Assembly: GCF_029931775.1 (NCBI RefSeq) | Contig: NC_079323.1 | Location: forward strand, 37,590,882-37,654,881 | Length of the DNA: 64,000 nt | Direction of reading: 5' to 3' | DNA from: Euleptes europaea | Lineage: Eukaryota > Chordata > Lepidosauria > Squamata > Sphaerodactylidae | Part shown: piece by piece, positions 22,601-29,224 of the stretch | How positions within the stretch are numbered: position 1 is the stretch's first letter | How the letters are laid out: each line of letters starts with the position of its first letter | The notes under the pieces: generated by a model | The model's input: only the letters and a program-made list of their open reading frames with translations | Told to the model about the DNA's origin: nothing | Databases searched by the model: none | Position numbers and translations under genes: made by a program

Positions 22601-24365
22601 ACCCCACCCAATCTAAGGATAGCAAACAAGTTTGGCAATTGGTCCCTTTCAAGGGAACTTGAGATCCCTCCAATGCCCTGTTCAACCTCGGGACTGGCTG
22701 ATGCACTTTCAAACTATTTTTTATGATTCCTCTATTGCACCATCAGAGACATTAGATTTGATTCCATTGGATCTGCCGGAATGGCCCCCAGTTAGCCCCG
22801 AATAAATTATGAATTTAATAACACATTTCAAACCTGGGAAGGTTTTCGGTCCCGACGGCCTGCGCCTGGAACTATTCTTAAAATTTCCTGACTGGTGGGC
22901 CCCTTTGTAATAGTGTTAGGCAAATATTGGGTTAAAAATACATAAAATGCAGTGCAAATTACGGCAATTAAGTATTAAGGTTTTAAAATCTCGTCTGGAG
23001 TTTGGCAAGGACAAATTGTTATGGTTAGTAGAAAGCTAGGAGTTAAGCAGATACAGTAAGCTCCAGCTAAATCTGGGCAGGCAGCCAAAGGACACTATTA
23101 GTTTTAGCCTAGTTTTCCAGCATGTCAAGATCCTCCTGTATTTTGACCCTATCTTCTACTGTATTTGCTACCCCTCCCAATTTAGTATCACCTGCAAATT
23201 TAATGAGCATCCCTTCTATTCCTTCATCCAAGTCATTTATAAAGATGTTGAACAACACAGGTCCCAGGACAGGTCCTTGTCAGTCCTCTCCAAGAGTATG
23301 AGGAACCATTAACAAGCACTCTTCAGGTGCGATCTGTCAACAAGTTACACATCTTTCTAACAATAATAGGATCCAAACCACATTTTACCAACTTTTCAAA
23401 AAGAATATCATGTAGAATATGCTATGGAGGAGGAAAACCAGTTGCAGTGGCAGTAGGGTTGCCAGGTCCCTCTTCGCCACCAGAGGGAGGTTTTTGGGGC
23501 AGAGCCTGAGGAGGGTGGGGTTTGGGGAGGGGAGGAACTTCAATGCCGTAGAGTCCAATTACCAAAGCAGCCATTTTCTCCAGGTGACCTAATCTCTATC
23601 AGCTGGAGATCAGTTGTAATAGCAGATCTCCAGCTACTACCTGGAGGTTGGTAACCCTAAGTGGCAGTGGTATTGGCAGAAGGAAATCCATTGGTCCTGG
23701 AGAGAATAAGGAAGCGGGAGTTTGAGGAGGGAATAAATTGGATTTCCCCTCCCCTACAAGGCCTCTCAGATGCTACTAGTCTTAAATGTTTTGAAATATT
23801 TTAAAGCTATGCTACCAGGTACTACAAAACGAGATCATGGTTCACTTTTTTTAAAAAAAGCTTTTAAGTCATTTTCAGACAGGTTTCTACATTTTTCTTT
23901 CTTCTTACAAAATGTAATAGGCATGGGTACTAGTCCACTTATTAGAGCCTTCATTGAAAGGTACTTTAAAAAAAAGATGAATGACTAGTCACAAATTACT
24001 GCTACAATAAGCAGACTTCCTTTTAAGTGTTTCCAGATTAAGCTCATGAAATTGCCATCTATGCAGAATGGGTATCTAAGCCAGTCTGAGTAAAGCAATA
24101 GCAGGATCATACCAGTTAATAGCATGAGTTACAAAAGTCAAGTGCAAAAACTATTAATAAAAATAAGTCTTACCTTATTCAAGTCAAAAGTATTGAACAC
24201 TTGATCAACATAATATTCTGCCTCTGGCTTCATACCGTGCAGACTCAGAAAGGACTTGCATTCATACAGGCTCAACTGCCCCGATGGGCAATCCTTCATA
24301 AATTTGTTGTACCAGTTATAGGCCTCATTGATGGTGATTTCTCCTCCAGATTCATTGGCACCCAT
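4468..24365 (-). CDS. GUCA1C: GUCA1C (GCAP3) gene, four coding exons
   Basis: Guanylate cyclase activating protein 3 is a neuronal calcium sensor of photoreceptors. At low calcium the family activates retinal guanylate cyclases and so restores cGMP after light. Exons 24365-24174, 10712-10563, 8435-8348 and 4616-4468 join to 579 nt (192 residues plus stop; about 209 residues in human). The protein starts MGANES, an N-myristoylation signal. EF-hand 1 has the disabling CPSG (residues 27-30). EF-hands 2, 3 and 4 have full 12-residue loops at 61-72 ([12 protein letters not shown]), 97-108 ([12 protein letters not shown]) and 139-150 (DTNHDGELSLEE), all with D or N at positions 1, 3 and 5, G at 6 and E at 12. 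[17 protein letters not shown] is nearly the GUCA1C-type sequence, which favours GUCA1C over GUCA1A or GUCA1B. MORC1 lies upstream on the same strand, as I recall for mammals. Introns total about 19.3 kb. Confidence 0.95.
4976..5953. mobile_element. Non-autonomous hAT element with GC-rich core
   Basis: The 978-bp element starts cagtggtcggcaaactc and ends with the approximate inverse (gagccgcagtttgcctacccctg). It is flanked by a perfect 8-bp duplication, tcctagtc, at 4968-4975 and 5954-5961. The TIR type and 8-bp duplication are hallmarks of hAT transposons. No transposase frame is present, so it moved in trans. The first 280 bases are AT-rich and the rest is strongly GC-rich. It lies in GUCA1C intron 3. 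Confidence 0.9.
5260..5890. other. CpG-rich core of the hAT element, possible captured host exon
   Basis: About 630 bases of CpG-rich sequence, including GGA/GAG codon runs, sit inside an otherwise AT-rich transposon and intron. Several frames on both strands lack stops because of base composition, not coding. On the plus strand, gcttgcag|gtgagg at about 5567-5574 matches a consensus splice donor, so the block resembles a promoter plus first exon and start of an intron. It may instead be the ordinary interior of this family. Confidence 0.45.
5962..8055. other. GUCA1C intron 3, little recognisable content
   Basis: Mostly unique-looking AT-rich intron. An old LINE-tail-like piece (attatttatttattgaatttat and following) lies at about 7190-7320, and a fragment of the palindromic 'gcaatctaagcagagtta' MITE at about 7325-7380. 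Open frames at 6280-6480 and 7457-7699 have no support. Confidence 0.4.
8060..8235. repeat. GC-rich interspersed repeat fragment
   Basis: The passage 'gcctgggaagcctctcaggaggcagtgcagctgtgctgttcccagccatcgt' recurs with changes at about 46735-46795, and its relatives appear near 39480-39540. It is a fragment of an unnamed GC-rich family represented best at 46369-46830. Confidence 0.5.
8348..8435 (-). CDS. GUCA1C: GUCA1C coding exon 3
   Basis: 88 nt after ttcag and before GATG|gtaaga. It encodes [16 protein letters not shown] and the start of EF-hand 4 (DTNHD). It ends in phase 1; the first two bases of exon 4 complete the loop glycine. A CR1 fragment begins only about 35 bases upstream of the acceptor, so the long open frame running through both has no meaning. 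Confidence 0.95.
8470..9680 (-). mobile_element. CR1 LINE fragment, minus strand, split by an LTR
   Basis: Read on the minus strand this gives CR1 reverse-transcriptase sequence, including [14 protein letters not shown] and VLFNIF, and a KAFDKVP-type region in the part beyond the LTR. The 3' part begins near 8475 with the 'gggtcatctagtccaaccc' type tail. The element is 5'-truncated, internally shortened and interrupted by the solo LTR at 8736-9328. It lies in GUCA1C intron 2. Confidence 0.8.
8736..9328. mobile_element. Solo LTR inside the CR1 copy
   Basis: A 593-bp insertion that begins TGTCCTG and ends ATGACA, bounded by a 5-bp direct repeat (acttg at 8731-8735 and 9329-9333). The flanking CR1 text continues cleanly across it. 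These are the marks of a solo LTR left by recombination of an LTR retrotransposon or endogenous retrovirus; the family and orientation are not resolved. It is younger than the CR1 copy it split. A proline/acid-rich open frame at 9091-9324 lies entirely inside it. Confidence 0.8.
9690..10560. other. GUCA1C intron 2, no feature recognised
   Basis: AT-rich intron with a poly-G run at about 10148-10159 and no repeat or exon that I can name. Confidence 0.4.
10563..10712 (-). CDS. GUCA1C: GUCA1C coding exon 2
   Basis: 50 codons between a polypyrimidine/ttag acceptor and AGG|gtaagg. It encodes the rest of EF-hand 2 ([16 protein letters not shown]), the linker ([15 protein letters not shown]) and the complete EF-hand 3 loop ([12 protein letters not shown]). 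Both ends are in phase 0. The exon is the strongest family match in the gene. Confidence 0.95.
11235..11595 (+). mobile_element. L2 LINE reverse-transcriptase C-terminal fragment
   Basis: The plus strand encodes the conserved end of L2 polymerase: [43 protein letters not shown] and [12 protein letters not shown], in the family's order. It is a 5'- and 3'-truncated old copy in GUCA1C intron 1. The related downstream section is seen at 58140-58780. Confidence 0.85.
11640..11870 (+). mobile_element. RTE/BovB-type LINE fragment
   Basis: The text follows the RTE/BovB reverse transcriptase across 'cagactggaaactctc', 'aaaggtaacatcaaagactg', 'ctattggatcatcacattaatttctca' and 'gtgatgctcaaaatctta', i.e. 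the KKGNxKDCSNYxxIxLISHxSxVMLKIL region. The copy is decayed and short. BovB-type enzymes are thought to mobilise Sauria SINEs, which are common here. Confidence 0.7.
11960..12270. repeat. Unidentified moderately GC-rich repeat-like segment
   Basis: Contains two similar words (atggcatgatgccacttctggtattc and aaatggcatcatgtgctag) and a 'gccggc/tggcatccc' rich start. It looks like a decayed short transposon but no second copy or end repeats were found in the window. Confidence 0.3.
12440..12880 (-). mobile_element. Possible Penelope-like element fragment
   Basis: The minus strand carries TTGAAGA, a hairpin ACCAA...TTGGT and then GAAAAGG (12741-12706), which resembles the core of a hammerhead ribozyme as found in Penelope-like retroelements. 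The surrounding text (ggcttgggttgaag ... cggaaccc) is consistent with such a 3' region, but no reverse-transcriptase sequence is present. Confidence 0.35.
13543..13753. mobile_element. hAT-type MITE, 'tagggttgcc' family
   Basis: 211 bp with terminal inverted repeats (tagggttgcca / ttgcaacccta), flanked by a perfect 8-bp duplication tccctatc (13535-13542, 13754-13761). The same sequence recurs many times here in both orientations, often with its own 8-bp duplication, which places the family among non-autonomous hAT elements. GUCA1C intron 1. Confidence 0.9.
14100..14695. other. GUCA1C intron 1, no feature recognised
   Basis: AT-rich intron with no repeat I can name. The open frame at 13962-14249 has no domain. 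Confidence 0.35.
14700..14890 (+). mobile_element. MIR-type CORE-SINE remnant
   Basis: The order 'cactggatgacctcagaaaagcc', 'ctggcctaccagaaagggctgttgt' and 'gcagagcactttgagca' follows the MIR pattern (gtgaccttgggcaag, acctacctcatagggttgttgt, aagcgctttgaac). It is an ancient copy without visible ends. Confidence 0.5.
15453..15752 (+). mobile_element. tRNA-related SINE, 'taccttt' tail family
   Basis: Begins with a pol III-like head (ggcgcagagtggtaagctgcag with a gttcaatcccc B box), continues with 'aaggttgactcagc', 'gaggtcggtaaaatgagta', 'ggcactggtaaaccaccccg' and 'gtcaggaatgacctggtg', and ends in acctttaccttt. Full or partial copies of the same family occur at 18330-18474 and 29765-30052. Squamate SINE; I do not assign a database name. 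Confidence 0.8.
16462..16535. mobile_element. Short palindromic MITE
   Basis: The two halves (cagtgcagtcctaagcagagttac and gtgtaactgtgcttagaa) are inverted copies around 'ttgacttagaag'. The same palindrome recurs at about 24490-24570, 53590-53690 and 62938-63035, and in fragments at 3310, 7325 and 51258. A foldback DNA element; its superfamily is uncertain. Confidence 0.65.
16674..16790 (-). mobile_element. CR1 LINE 3' end
   Basis: Starts 'tcatagaatcatagagttggaagggacc', which on the minus strand is the octamer-ending tail of CR1, and continues 'gggtcatctagtccaaccccctgcacaatgcagga'. The copy is truncated after about 115 bases. Confidence 0.75.
17031..17213. mobile_element. hAT-type MITE, 'tagggttgcc' family
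   Basis: 183-bp copy ending 'cctggcaaccctacc' with a slightly altered left end (tacctttgcc). It is flanked by cctgggcc (17023-17030) and cccgggcc (17214-17221), an 8-bp duplication with one mismatch. An internal piece near the left end is lost relative to the 13543 copy. Confidence 0.8.
17393..17760 (+). mobile_element. Sauria-type SINE with duplicated 3' half
   Basis: A tRNA-like head (gtagtggttaagagcggtgg; B box gggttggtttcccc) leads through 'gggctagtcacaattctctc' to 'tatataaaaaccaacttcttctt'. A second 3' half then starts again at 'gggctagtcacagctctcagcc' and ends in another 'tataaaaacaaattcttcttt'. The tail type is that of SINEs mobilised by BovB. The doubled 3' half suggests template switching or unequal exchange. 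Confidence 0.85.
17885..18090 (-). mobile_element. Sauria-type SINE, minus strand
   Basis: Reverse complement of the family: 'agaagaagttgttgtgaggtaggtgggg' through 'caaggtcacccagctgg' to 'ccactacaccacgctgg', with the tRNA-like head at the right end. The 3' part is shortened and a short 'ggttctccag' stretch is doubled. Confidence 0.85.
18330..18474 (+). mobile_element. tRNA-related SINE 3' half
   Basis: Matches the last half of the SINE at 15453-15752: 'gaaggcgctggcaaacc', 'cgtaaacaaagtctgccgag', 'gggtcaggaatgattgg', ending acctttacctttacc. A poly-C run has expanded inside it at about 18368-18379. Confidence 0.75.
19230..19550. mobile_element. Non-autonomous hAT element
   Basis: 321 bp between caggggtggggaacc and its inverse cgttccccacccctg, with a perfect 8-bp duplication gtttagtg (19222-19229, 19551-19558). 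The interior 'gggccatttggatatttataac' and 'aagggccagatcaaatg...gtgggcc' is repeat-like, and part of it recurs near 25475-25515. No transposase frame. GUCA1C intron 1. Confidence 0.9.
19559..19770 (-). mobile_element. 5S-rRNA-derived SINE, minus strand
   Basis: On the minus strand the head reads like 5S rRNA (ctaagcagagttggccctgg, tagtacttggatgggagacc), which carries the pol III internal promoter. The rest is the family body 'gcaggcaatggcaaatcacc' and tail 'tgacttgacggcac'. It abuts the hAT duplication on its left. Related copies: 45344-45520, 48080-48190 and, on the plus strand, 59520-59735. Confidence 0.85.
20832..21093 (+). mobile_element. Sauria-type SINE, near full length
   Basis: Complete layout: A box in 'ggtgtagtggttaaaagc', B box in 'gggtttgattcccc', body 'gggctagtcacag...cagccccacctac', 'ggtgtctgttgtggggagg', and tail 'tatataaaaactaactcttcttct'. 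This is the best copy in the window and a good reference for the others. Confidence 0.9.
21501..21662. mobile_element. Foldback MITE, 'gggtgaaaacgcatgg' family
   Basis: 162 bp almost wholly made of two inverted arms of about 70 bp (gggtgaaaacgcatggtcgc ... and its inverse ending gcgttttcgccc) around a short centre. Flanked by a 3-bp direct repeat aat (21498-21500, 21663-21665). A second copy sits at 63164-63326. The 3-bp duplication would suit a PIF/Harbinger-type element but the superfamily is not proven. Confidence 0.85.
21955..22420 (-). mobile_element. CR1 LINE 3' end holding a hAT MITE
   Basis: The CR1 tail 'aatagactggaag' and its continuation 'gggagttcaagggtcatctagtcc' are separated by the MITE at 21977-22186. 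Further text 'ccctccaggatccctagccaatctggcctggaggaaaattcc' follows the usual CR1 pattern on the minus strand. The MITE is therefore younger than this CR1. Confidence 0.75.
21977..22186. mobile_element. hAT-type MITE, 'tagggttgcc' family
   Basis: 210 bp from tagggttgccaggtccc to gttggcaaccctaa, with a perfect 8-bp duplication actggaag (21969-21976, 22187-22194). Inserted in the CR1 tail. Confidence 0.9.
22540..22915 (+). mobile_element. LINE reverse-transcriptase fragment, clade unresolved
   Basis: The plus strand reads through a non-LTR polymerase start: 'aacccaacccaatctaaggatagcaaacaag' and then [26 protein letters not shown], which is the KPGKxxGPDGLP motif of the palm entrance. The copy is decayed. 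It could belong to the same family as the C-terminal fragment at 50440-50820. Confidence 0.65.
23100..23430 (-). mobile_element. CR1 LINE reverse-transcriptase fragment
   Basis: Minus-strand text for the [19 protein letters not shown] region: 'aacacaggtcccaggacaggtcc', 'catttataaagatgttgaaca', 'ttagtatcacctgcaaattt'. It overlaps in kind with the copy at 8470-9680. Its right end runs to about 23430, 24 bases short of the hAT MITE at 23454. Confidence 0.75.
23454..23659. mobile_element. hAT-type MITE, 'tagggttgcc' family
   Basis: 206 bp with ends tagggttgcc and ttggtaaccctaa and a perfect 8-bp duplication agtggcag (23446-23453, 23660-23667). Last element before the GUCA1C exon 1 region. Confidence 0.9.
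24174..24365 (-). CDS. GUCA1C: GUCA1C coding exon 1
   Basis: 64 codons from ATG to K64, ending AAG|gtaaga. The ATG has A at -3 and G at +4, a strong initiation context, and gives G2 and S6 of the myristoylation motif. The exon encodes the N-terminal helix ([20 protein letters not shown]), the inactive EF-hand 1 and the first four residues of the EF-hand 2 loop. The loop is split by intron 1 at the position used in the GCAP family. The middle ([15 protein letters not shown]) is less GUCA1C-like than the relic at 28203-28295. Confidence 0.95.
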
Positions 24366-24489
24366 TGTACCACACAGCAGAAATCCTTGATTTTCAGTGC
24401 TTATTTGTGCACTTTATTTCCATCTTCAGTGGCATCTGCGCAGCTAAAAGACACACGCAGCATTGTGCCTAATAACTACATGCAATTCC
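24366..24489 (-). promoter_or_regulatory. GUCA1C: Likely GUCA1C 5' UTR/proximal promoter
   Basis: The 120 bases upstream of the start codon are free of repeats. No TATA box or clear photoreceptor (CRX/OTX) site was confirmed; the transcription start cannot be placed from sequence alone. Confidence 0.3.
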
Positions 24490-24570
24490 ATGCAGAGTTA
24501 CTTTAGTTTAAGCCCATGGATTTCAATGGCTTTGGACTGGGGTAACTGCATAGGACTACACTGTAAACCT
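24490..24570. mobile_element. Short palindromic MITE
   Basis: 'agttactttagtttaagcccatgg' is mirrored by 'ctttggactggggtaactgcatagga' around 'atttcaatggc'. Same family as 16462-16535. It lies only about 125 bases upstream of the GUCA1C start codon. Confidence 0.6.
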
Positions 24571-25166
24571 ATTACATGATGAGGACAGATCCAGGCTAAA
24601 CAAGAATAGAAACTTAAGCGTGATTAACGTCCGCTCCCAGTTTTAAATTAGCAGAGTTGTGTAATATGTTTAAAGCGAAAATCAGGTATGCCCATTGGTT
24701 TGTTTTAAAAGTATGTTATTTCCAGTCTTCATAAATCGTGCCTTGCATTTTTAGTTCAAACCCCTCCCCCAATTGCCATGCTTTCCCAAGTATTCAGGCT
24801 TTGAATTTGCATCGGTAAGGTAACTATTGCTGGCAAACTGACCCAGGTCAAGAGAATAATTAGTGTGTCCTCCTAGTGATCCATCAAGACGCTATAAAGG
24901 AAAGAGCAAGAAGATGAGACACTATAAAGCTATAGATGGATAATGTCTCTATTTATGTCTCATGGGTTTCAGTCTGATTCATTTCCTCCAGGAAATGCTC
25001 AATTGACTGCCACCTCCATGGTGCCATATGCAGAGGTCTTGCAGTGAGTCCAGGGGTGAAGACTAGCAAAGCATGCACATTTTGCTTGGGGTTATTTGGG
25101 CTAAGGAATGCTTCTGGCAGAGCATTTTTTTGCTGAACCACAATAAGCACATGTGTCAAACCCTAT

Positions 25167-25560
25167 TAGGGTTCCCATTTGCCCACTTATGACTAGAATG
25201 CTCCAGGTAATTGCAACCCTTGCCTGCTGAGGCTCAGCTGATTGGCAGGCAGAAACTGGGCCCGGGGGAAACAGTTGTGCTGGGGAGAAAAATTAAAAAG
25301 AAAAATAGGGTAGCTTTAGCAATCACCAGAAACTCTGTGGTAATCTTACTGCATAGTTTCTGGCAATTGCAGAGCTACCATTGTCACTTCTGGATAGCTT
25401 TAGGAATCACCAGGAAATTTATGGTCAAAACGTCTGGTAAGTAGGTGAGGCCTTATTTTTCTTTTAAATTTTCTGGCCCTTCGTGGGTCCTGGCAAATCT
25501 CTAGCTCAGAAGGATCTAAGACTGGCCATGCGCCCCCTCCCGCGGACAGGAATAGCCTCA
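25167..25560. repeat. Composite of two repeat families
   Basis: The left end 'tagggttcccatttgcccacttatg' is the inverse of the end near 54645-54668, and 'cagaaactctgtgg' and 'atcaccaggaaatttatgg' recur at 54190-54290, so this is one interspersed family. From about 25475, 'ctggcccttcgtgggtcctggcaaatctctagctcagaag' is the inverse of part of the hAT element at 19230-19550. Confidence 0.55.
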
Positions 25561-26512
25561 ATTCAAGGCTGATGTGAGTTTGTTTTGCCAAGAAAAGGAA
25601 CCTCCCCCACCCTTGCAGAAGAGTCATTAGCGATGGAGATGCTAGGAGAGAATTCTATGTAATCTATGGTCAGATAGGGTGGCTCAGTTGCTGCTGCACC
25701 CCATTAAGTTGTCCACGAGATGTTTTTCTTGATGCCAACAATATGTGTATGCAAGGAGCCATGGTACTTGCGGGGGATCCATTCCCTCTCTTAACTGGCA
25801 CTGACCGGGGGGAATCCAAATTAAGAGGGGGAAGGGGATCCTCCCACAAATGTTGCAGGTCCCCATTTGTATATTCTAATAGCAAAGTAAGCCAAATTGG
25901 AGGATACTTAAACTTGATGATTGGAGCTATGAATGGGCAAGATAGATCTTTCTACAAACCTGAAAAATGCCCCAGGTTTGCAGAAAAATTTGAAATAAAA
26001 AAAATAAGAAGAGGCCTGTTCATTGAGATTTCCTAATGAATAAATGCAGGTACTTCTCCAGCATTAGGGAAGTCAGTGAATTGGTGAGCAAGACATATGA
26101 GACAGCACAGATTCATTTTCTCATGCTCTCCTTCATAAATGCAATACTGCCTCAGCTTTTGATGTAATGTTGATAGATAACTGTTTGGTTTTGAGGTGCA
26201 TGGTGGATGGCTCTCAGTTTTTATTTGTTCACTGTGTGAAGCAGTGGTCTTTTTAATGAGTTTATTTGTATGTGATTTCCACAAAATATTCAAAAGCTTA
26301 GAGTTACATTACTGAATGCTATCACTATTCCTTGTGCTAAAGAACAACTGATAGCTATACTGATATTTTAATGAATTTCTAGATATTACTCTTAAACTGC
26401 TGTCCTCTTCTTCAAGGACTTGGCAATGATTTATAGCTGAGGGATATCATCTAAAAAATGAAAAATGCACCTTCATCCACTGAGCAAATATGACTCCAAA
26501 GTTTTCCTAGGT

Positions 26513-26891
26513 CAGGGATCCCCAATATATCACTCACTATTGGGCTTCCTGGCACTTTGATGATGACACTTTTTGAGACTTTTTTCTTTAATGAAGCATC
26601 TCTCCCCCAAAGCAAAAAAAGCCAATTCTGGCTTTCCCCCAACTCACTGGAGTAGGAGATGCTTCAGAAGAGTCCGGATGGCATGATCTTCATATCTGCA
26701 ACAAGCACCCATTCAGAAACAACAGCCTGTATCAAAGGAGGATGTTTGACTTGCAACCTGCCAATGTCTTCTGACTGGCTGTAGCATTCCATGGCAGCCA
26801 TTTTGTGATTGCCCCCATGCCAGCTATTTTGTTGTGACACCTACTCCCCTTTCTCGAAATTCAAACTGCTCACATGATTAGGGGACTCCTA
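26513..26891. mobile_element. Old hAT element
   Basis: 379 bp from cagggatccccaatat to aggggactccta (imperfect terminal inverted repeats), with a perfect 8-bp duplication tcctaggt (26505-26512, 26892-26899). The ends resemble the 'cagggatcccc' class of hAT/Charlie elements. No transposase frame remains. Confidence 0.8.
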
Positions 26892-27365
26892 TCCTAGGTC
26901 AATAATTCCCTGGGTGGTATTGGGGAAGTCACTCAAGAAGGCCTTACTTCTCCTGCATTAAAAAAAAAATTGGAAGAACATTAGCTGAACTGATCAAGAT
27001 ACAGGTTGCAGCCTATTGTATACAGTAAATATTATGTAATTTATTAAAAATAACGAAGCTTTTAAGCTGGCCCATTACCCAGTAAAATAGTTTCACAAAA
27101 ATCTTCAATAGTTTCACAAAAATCTTCAACAGCAGTTTTGCATTCCATACCAGAAACCTTGTATATTCTCTAGCATATGGGATAAGTAGGGTTGCCAGGT
27201 CCCTCTTTGCCACTGGTGGGAGGTTTTTGGGGCGGAGCCTGAGGAGGGTGGGGTTTGGGGAGGGACTTCAATGCCATAGAGTTCAATTGCCAAAGCAGCC
27301 ATTTTCTCTATCCGCTGGAGATCAGTTGTAATAGCAGGAGATCTCCTGCTACTACCTGGAGGTTG

Positions 27366-27899
27366 AAAAGAAAATACAACACCTCTGTACAACTATCTGG
27401 AGGATGAGGAAATCAGTACAGGAGCAGGTGTACATGGACGAGAGGATCCAGAGTTCCTTCCACAAAGGTAAGGTCTGATATGTGGCCACATATCAGACCT
27501 TACCTTTGTGGAAGGAACTCTGGATTTTACCCTGTCCGGGATGAATTGAATATTGCAATAATTTAATACTTACCCTGAGGGGACTTTGTGATATGGATGA
27601 TGACACATGAATTAATGAGACTTTAAGATGAAGGACTGATGAAGATTTGAACTTGCTGACTTCGAAACGATCGTATCCTCCAGATGAACTCTCGTGTGCT
27701 GATATCCTCTCGTCCATGTACACCTGCTTTTGTAATATGAGAAAGAGTGATAATTGAAGTATACCTACCTTATATAAGACTGTACGTCAAACATTTGTTG
27801 CACTTTGGATATTGGAAGTCCTTGAGACTATCTTTGTAAATTAATGTGTTTAAGCTTTAATATATTTGCTGTTTTTCACTTATTTTCGCTCCTGTACTG
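27366..27899 (+). mobile_element. Penelope-like insertion nested in the MITE
   Basis: Bounded by a 15-bp duplication of the host MITE (27351-27365 and 27900-27914, one mismatch). The right part holds ctgatga (27636-27642) and gaaac (27664-27668), the spacing and core of a hammerhead ribozyme, as known in Penelope-like elements. The left part repeats words of the right part in inverse order (acaggagcaggtgtacatgg / ccatgtacacctgc), so the copy is partly inverted, a common structure for this class. Confidence 0.7.
27446..27525. repeat. Perfect 80-bp palindrome
   Basis: Bases 27446-27485 are the exact reverse complement of 27486-27525, with no spacer and no mismatch (centre tgtgg|ccaca). It lies inside the Penelope-like insertion and would fold into a 40-bp hairpin. 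Confidence 0.97.
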
Positions 27900-28202
27900 A
27901 CTACTTGGAGGTTGGCAGCCCTAGGGATAAGTAGTTAACAAAGTTTATGAAATTAGGAAACAAATGTGTCTAACTATTGGGATACTTGGTTAATATAGCA
28001 GAGTTTGCCCAGTCATAGAAGCAACACTAACATGATCCCAAAGGAATAGAAATTCAGATTCCAGGCAAGACATTTTATTAGAGAAAAACAATGGTTATAG
28101 ATTTGTATTCTGTTTATTTCTTTTCTCGACATTGTGTTCAGTTATAAGGTAGGGTGCAATATAGTATTTGTTCACAGCATGAACAAAACAATTATTTCCT
28201 AC

Positions 28203-28295
28203 CTTACCCGAGTCAAAGGTGTGAAAGACTTGATTAACGTTCTTATTAGCTTCTGGAGTAAGTTGCTGTAGCTTTAACACTGATTTAAATTCGTC
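28203..28295 (-). pseudogene. Partial second copy of GUCA1 exon 1
   Basis: 31 codons starting DEFKSVLKLQQLTPEANK and ending FHTFDSGK, followed by AAG|gtagga, align to residues 34-64 of the GUCA1C exon 1 at 24174-24365, with the same exon end. LTPEANK...QVFHTFD is closer to human GUCA1C (LNQKANKHIDQVYNTFD, from memory) than is the complete exon 1. The upstream half with start codon and CPSG is not found: a stop lies 18 codons above DEF. A 'gctgcag' acceptor-like word directly precedes it. D-S-G replaces D-x-N in the calcium loop. It is either a relic of a tandem GUCA1 paralogue or an alternative internal exon. Confidence 0.75.
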
Positions 28296-28518
28296 TGCAG
28301 CAGTGGATTTCCACAGTGTTTTATATTATCTGCTGACCCTCTGACACTCATAATACCCCACATTCCAGGCATTCTTTTGCTTTGTGTGTCTTTTCCCCAA
28401 ATGCCTGTGTTGCCCAGAAGCATTGTCTGCTCATAACAACTATCACTCAGACGCCAACTTGCCAGATGAAGAAAGACCTGCCATAAACCTCTTTACAGAT
28501 CACTGCACAGATATGCAA

Positions 28519-28564
28519 TGTGTGTGTGTGTGTGTGTATGTATGTGTATATATGTATATGTGTG

Positions 28565-28640
<76 letters not shown>
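28519..28640. repeat. TG/TATG then (GATA)n microsatellite
   Basis: A (tg)n and tatg stretch passes into about 19 uninterrupted gata units at 28565-28640. GATA arrays are frequent in squamate genomes. Confidence 0.95.
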
Positions 28641-29224
28641 GCGAGCGCTTCCTGGTAAAATTACCTTCCTACCAGTTTACATACAGAACGCTTTTAGCAG
28701 TGGGTGGCAGTCTTTCTTCAGCCAGGATAAAGCAGTACGATGCCTCTGGAGTGCATTAGTTTTACCAACAAAGAAAATAGCTCAGTTAACTGTTGTCTGA
28801 GTTTTTTGTTTTAAAATTATCCATGAAGGCAGTGCAACCTGGTTTCTTGTCGAGTATCCGACTGTGCAAATGAGGAAACAAAGCGCACAAATTTGATAAA
28901 GAGAGAAGGATTGTGAGCAGTCTGGGAGAAACCAATGACATAGAACTTCTGAAATGAAAGGGACTTCAATCATAGCTTTAACAGAAGACCAAAACGAGTC
29001 TCATGTTAAGCCGCTCTGTAAATTCCAGAGGAAGAGCAGAAATAGGTTTAAAAGAATAAACTCACGACAGAGCAGCTGTTTCAGTGGCCTTCAACACCCA
29101 TCACTGGCATCCATCGTTGTTCGAAGTATTTGAAAAGGAGTGAGACTCTTACCCTGCAGTTTTAACTTATCAGAATATATATTAAAACAAGTGGAGACCC
29201 GCAAGACACTTGCAGGAGCAGCCA

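Larger units (their letters stand above)
27187..27923. mobile_element. hAT-type MITE with a nested insertion
   Basis: The two outer parts (27187-27365 and 27915-27923) form one 'tagggttgcc' MITE, flanked by a perfect 8-bp duplication gggataag (27179-27186, 27924-27931). A 534-bp Penelope-like insertion splits it close to its right end. Confidence 0.9.

Noticed and set aside
28519-28640. Regularly spaced repeats considered as a CRISPR-like array
   Set aside because: A simple GATA microsatellite in a vertebrate genome.
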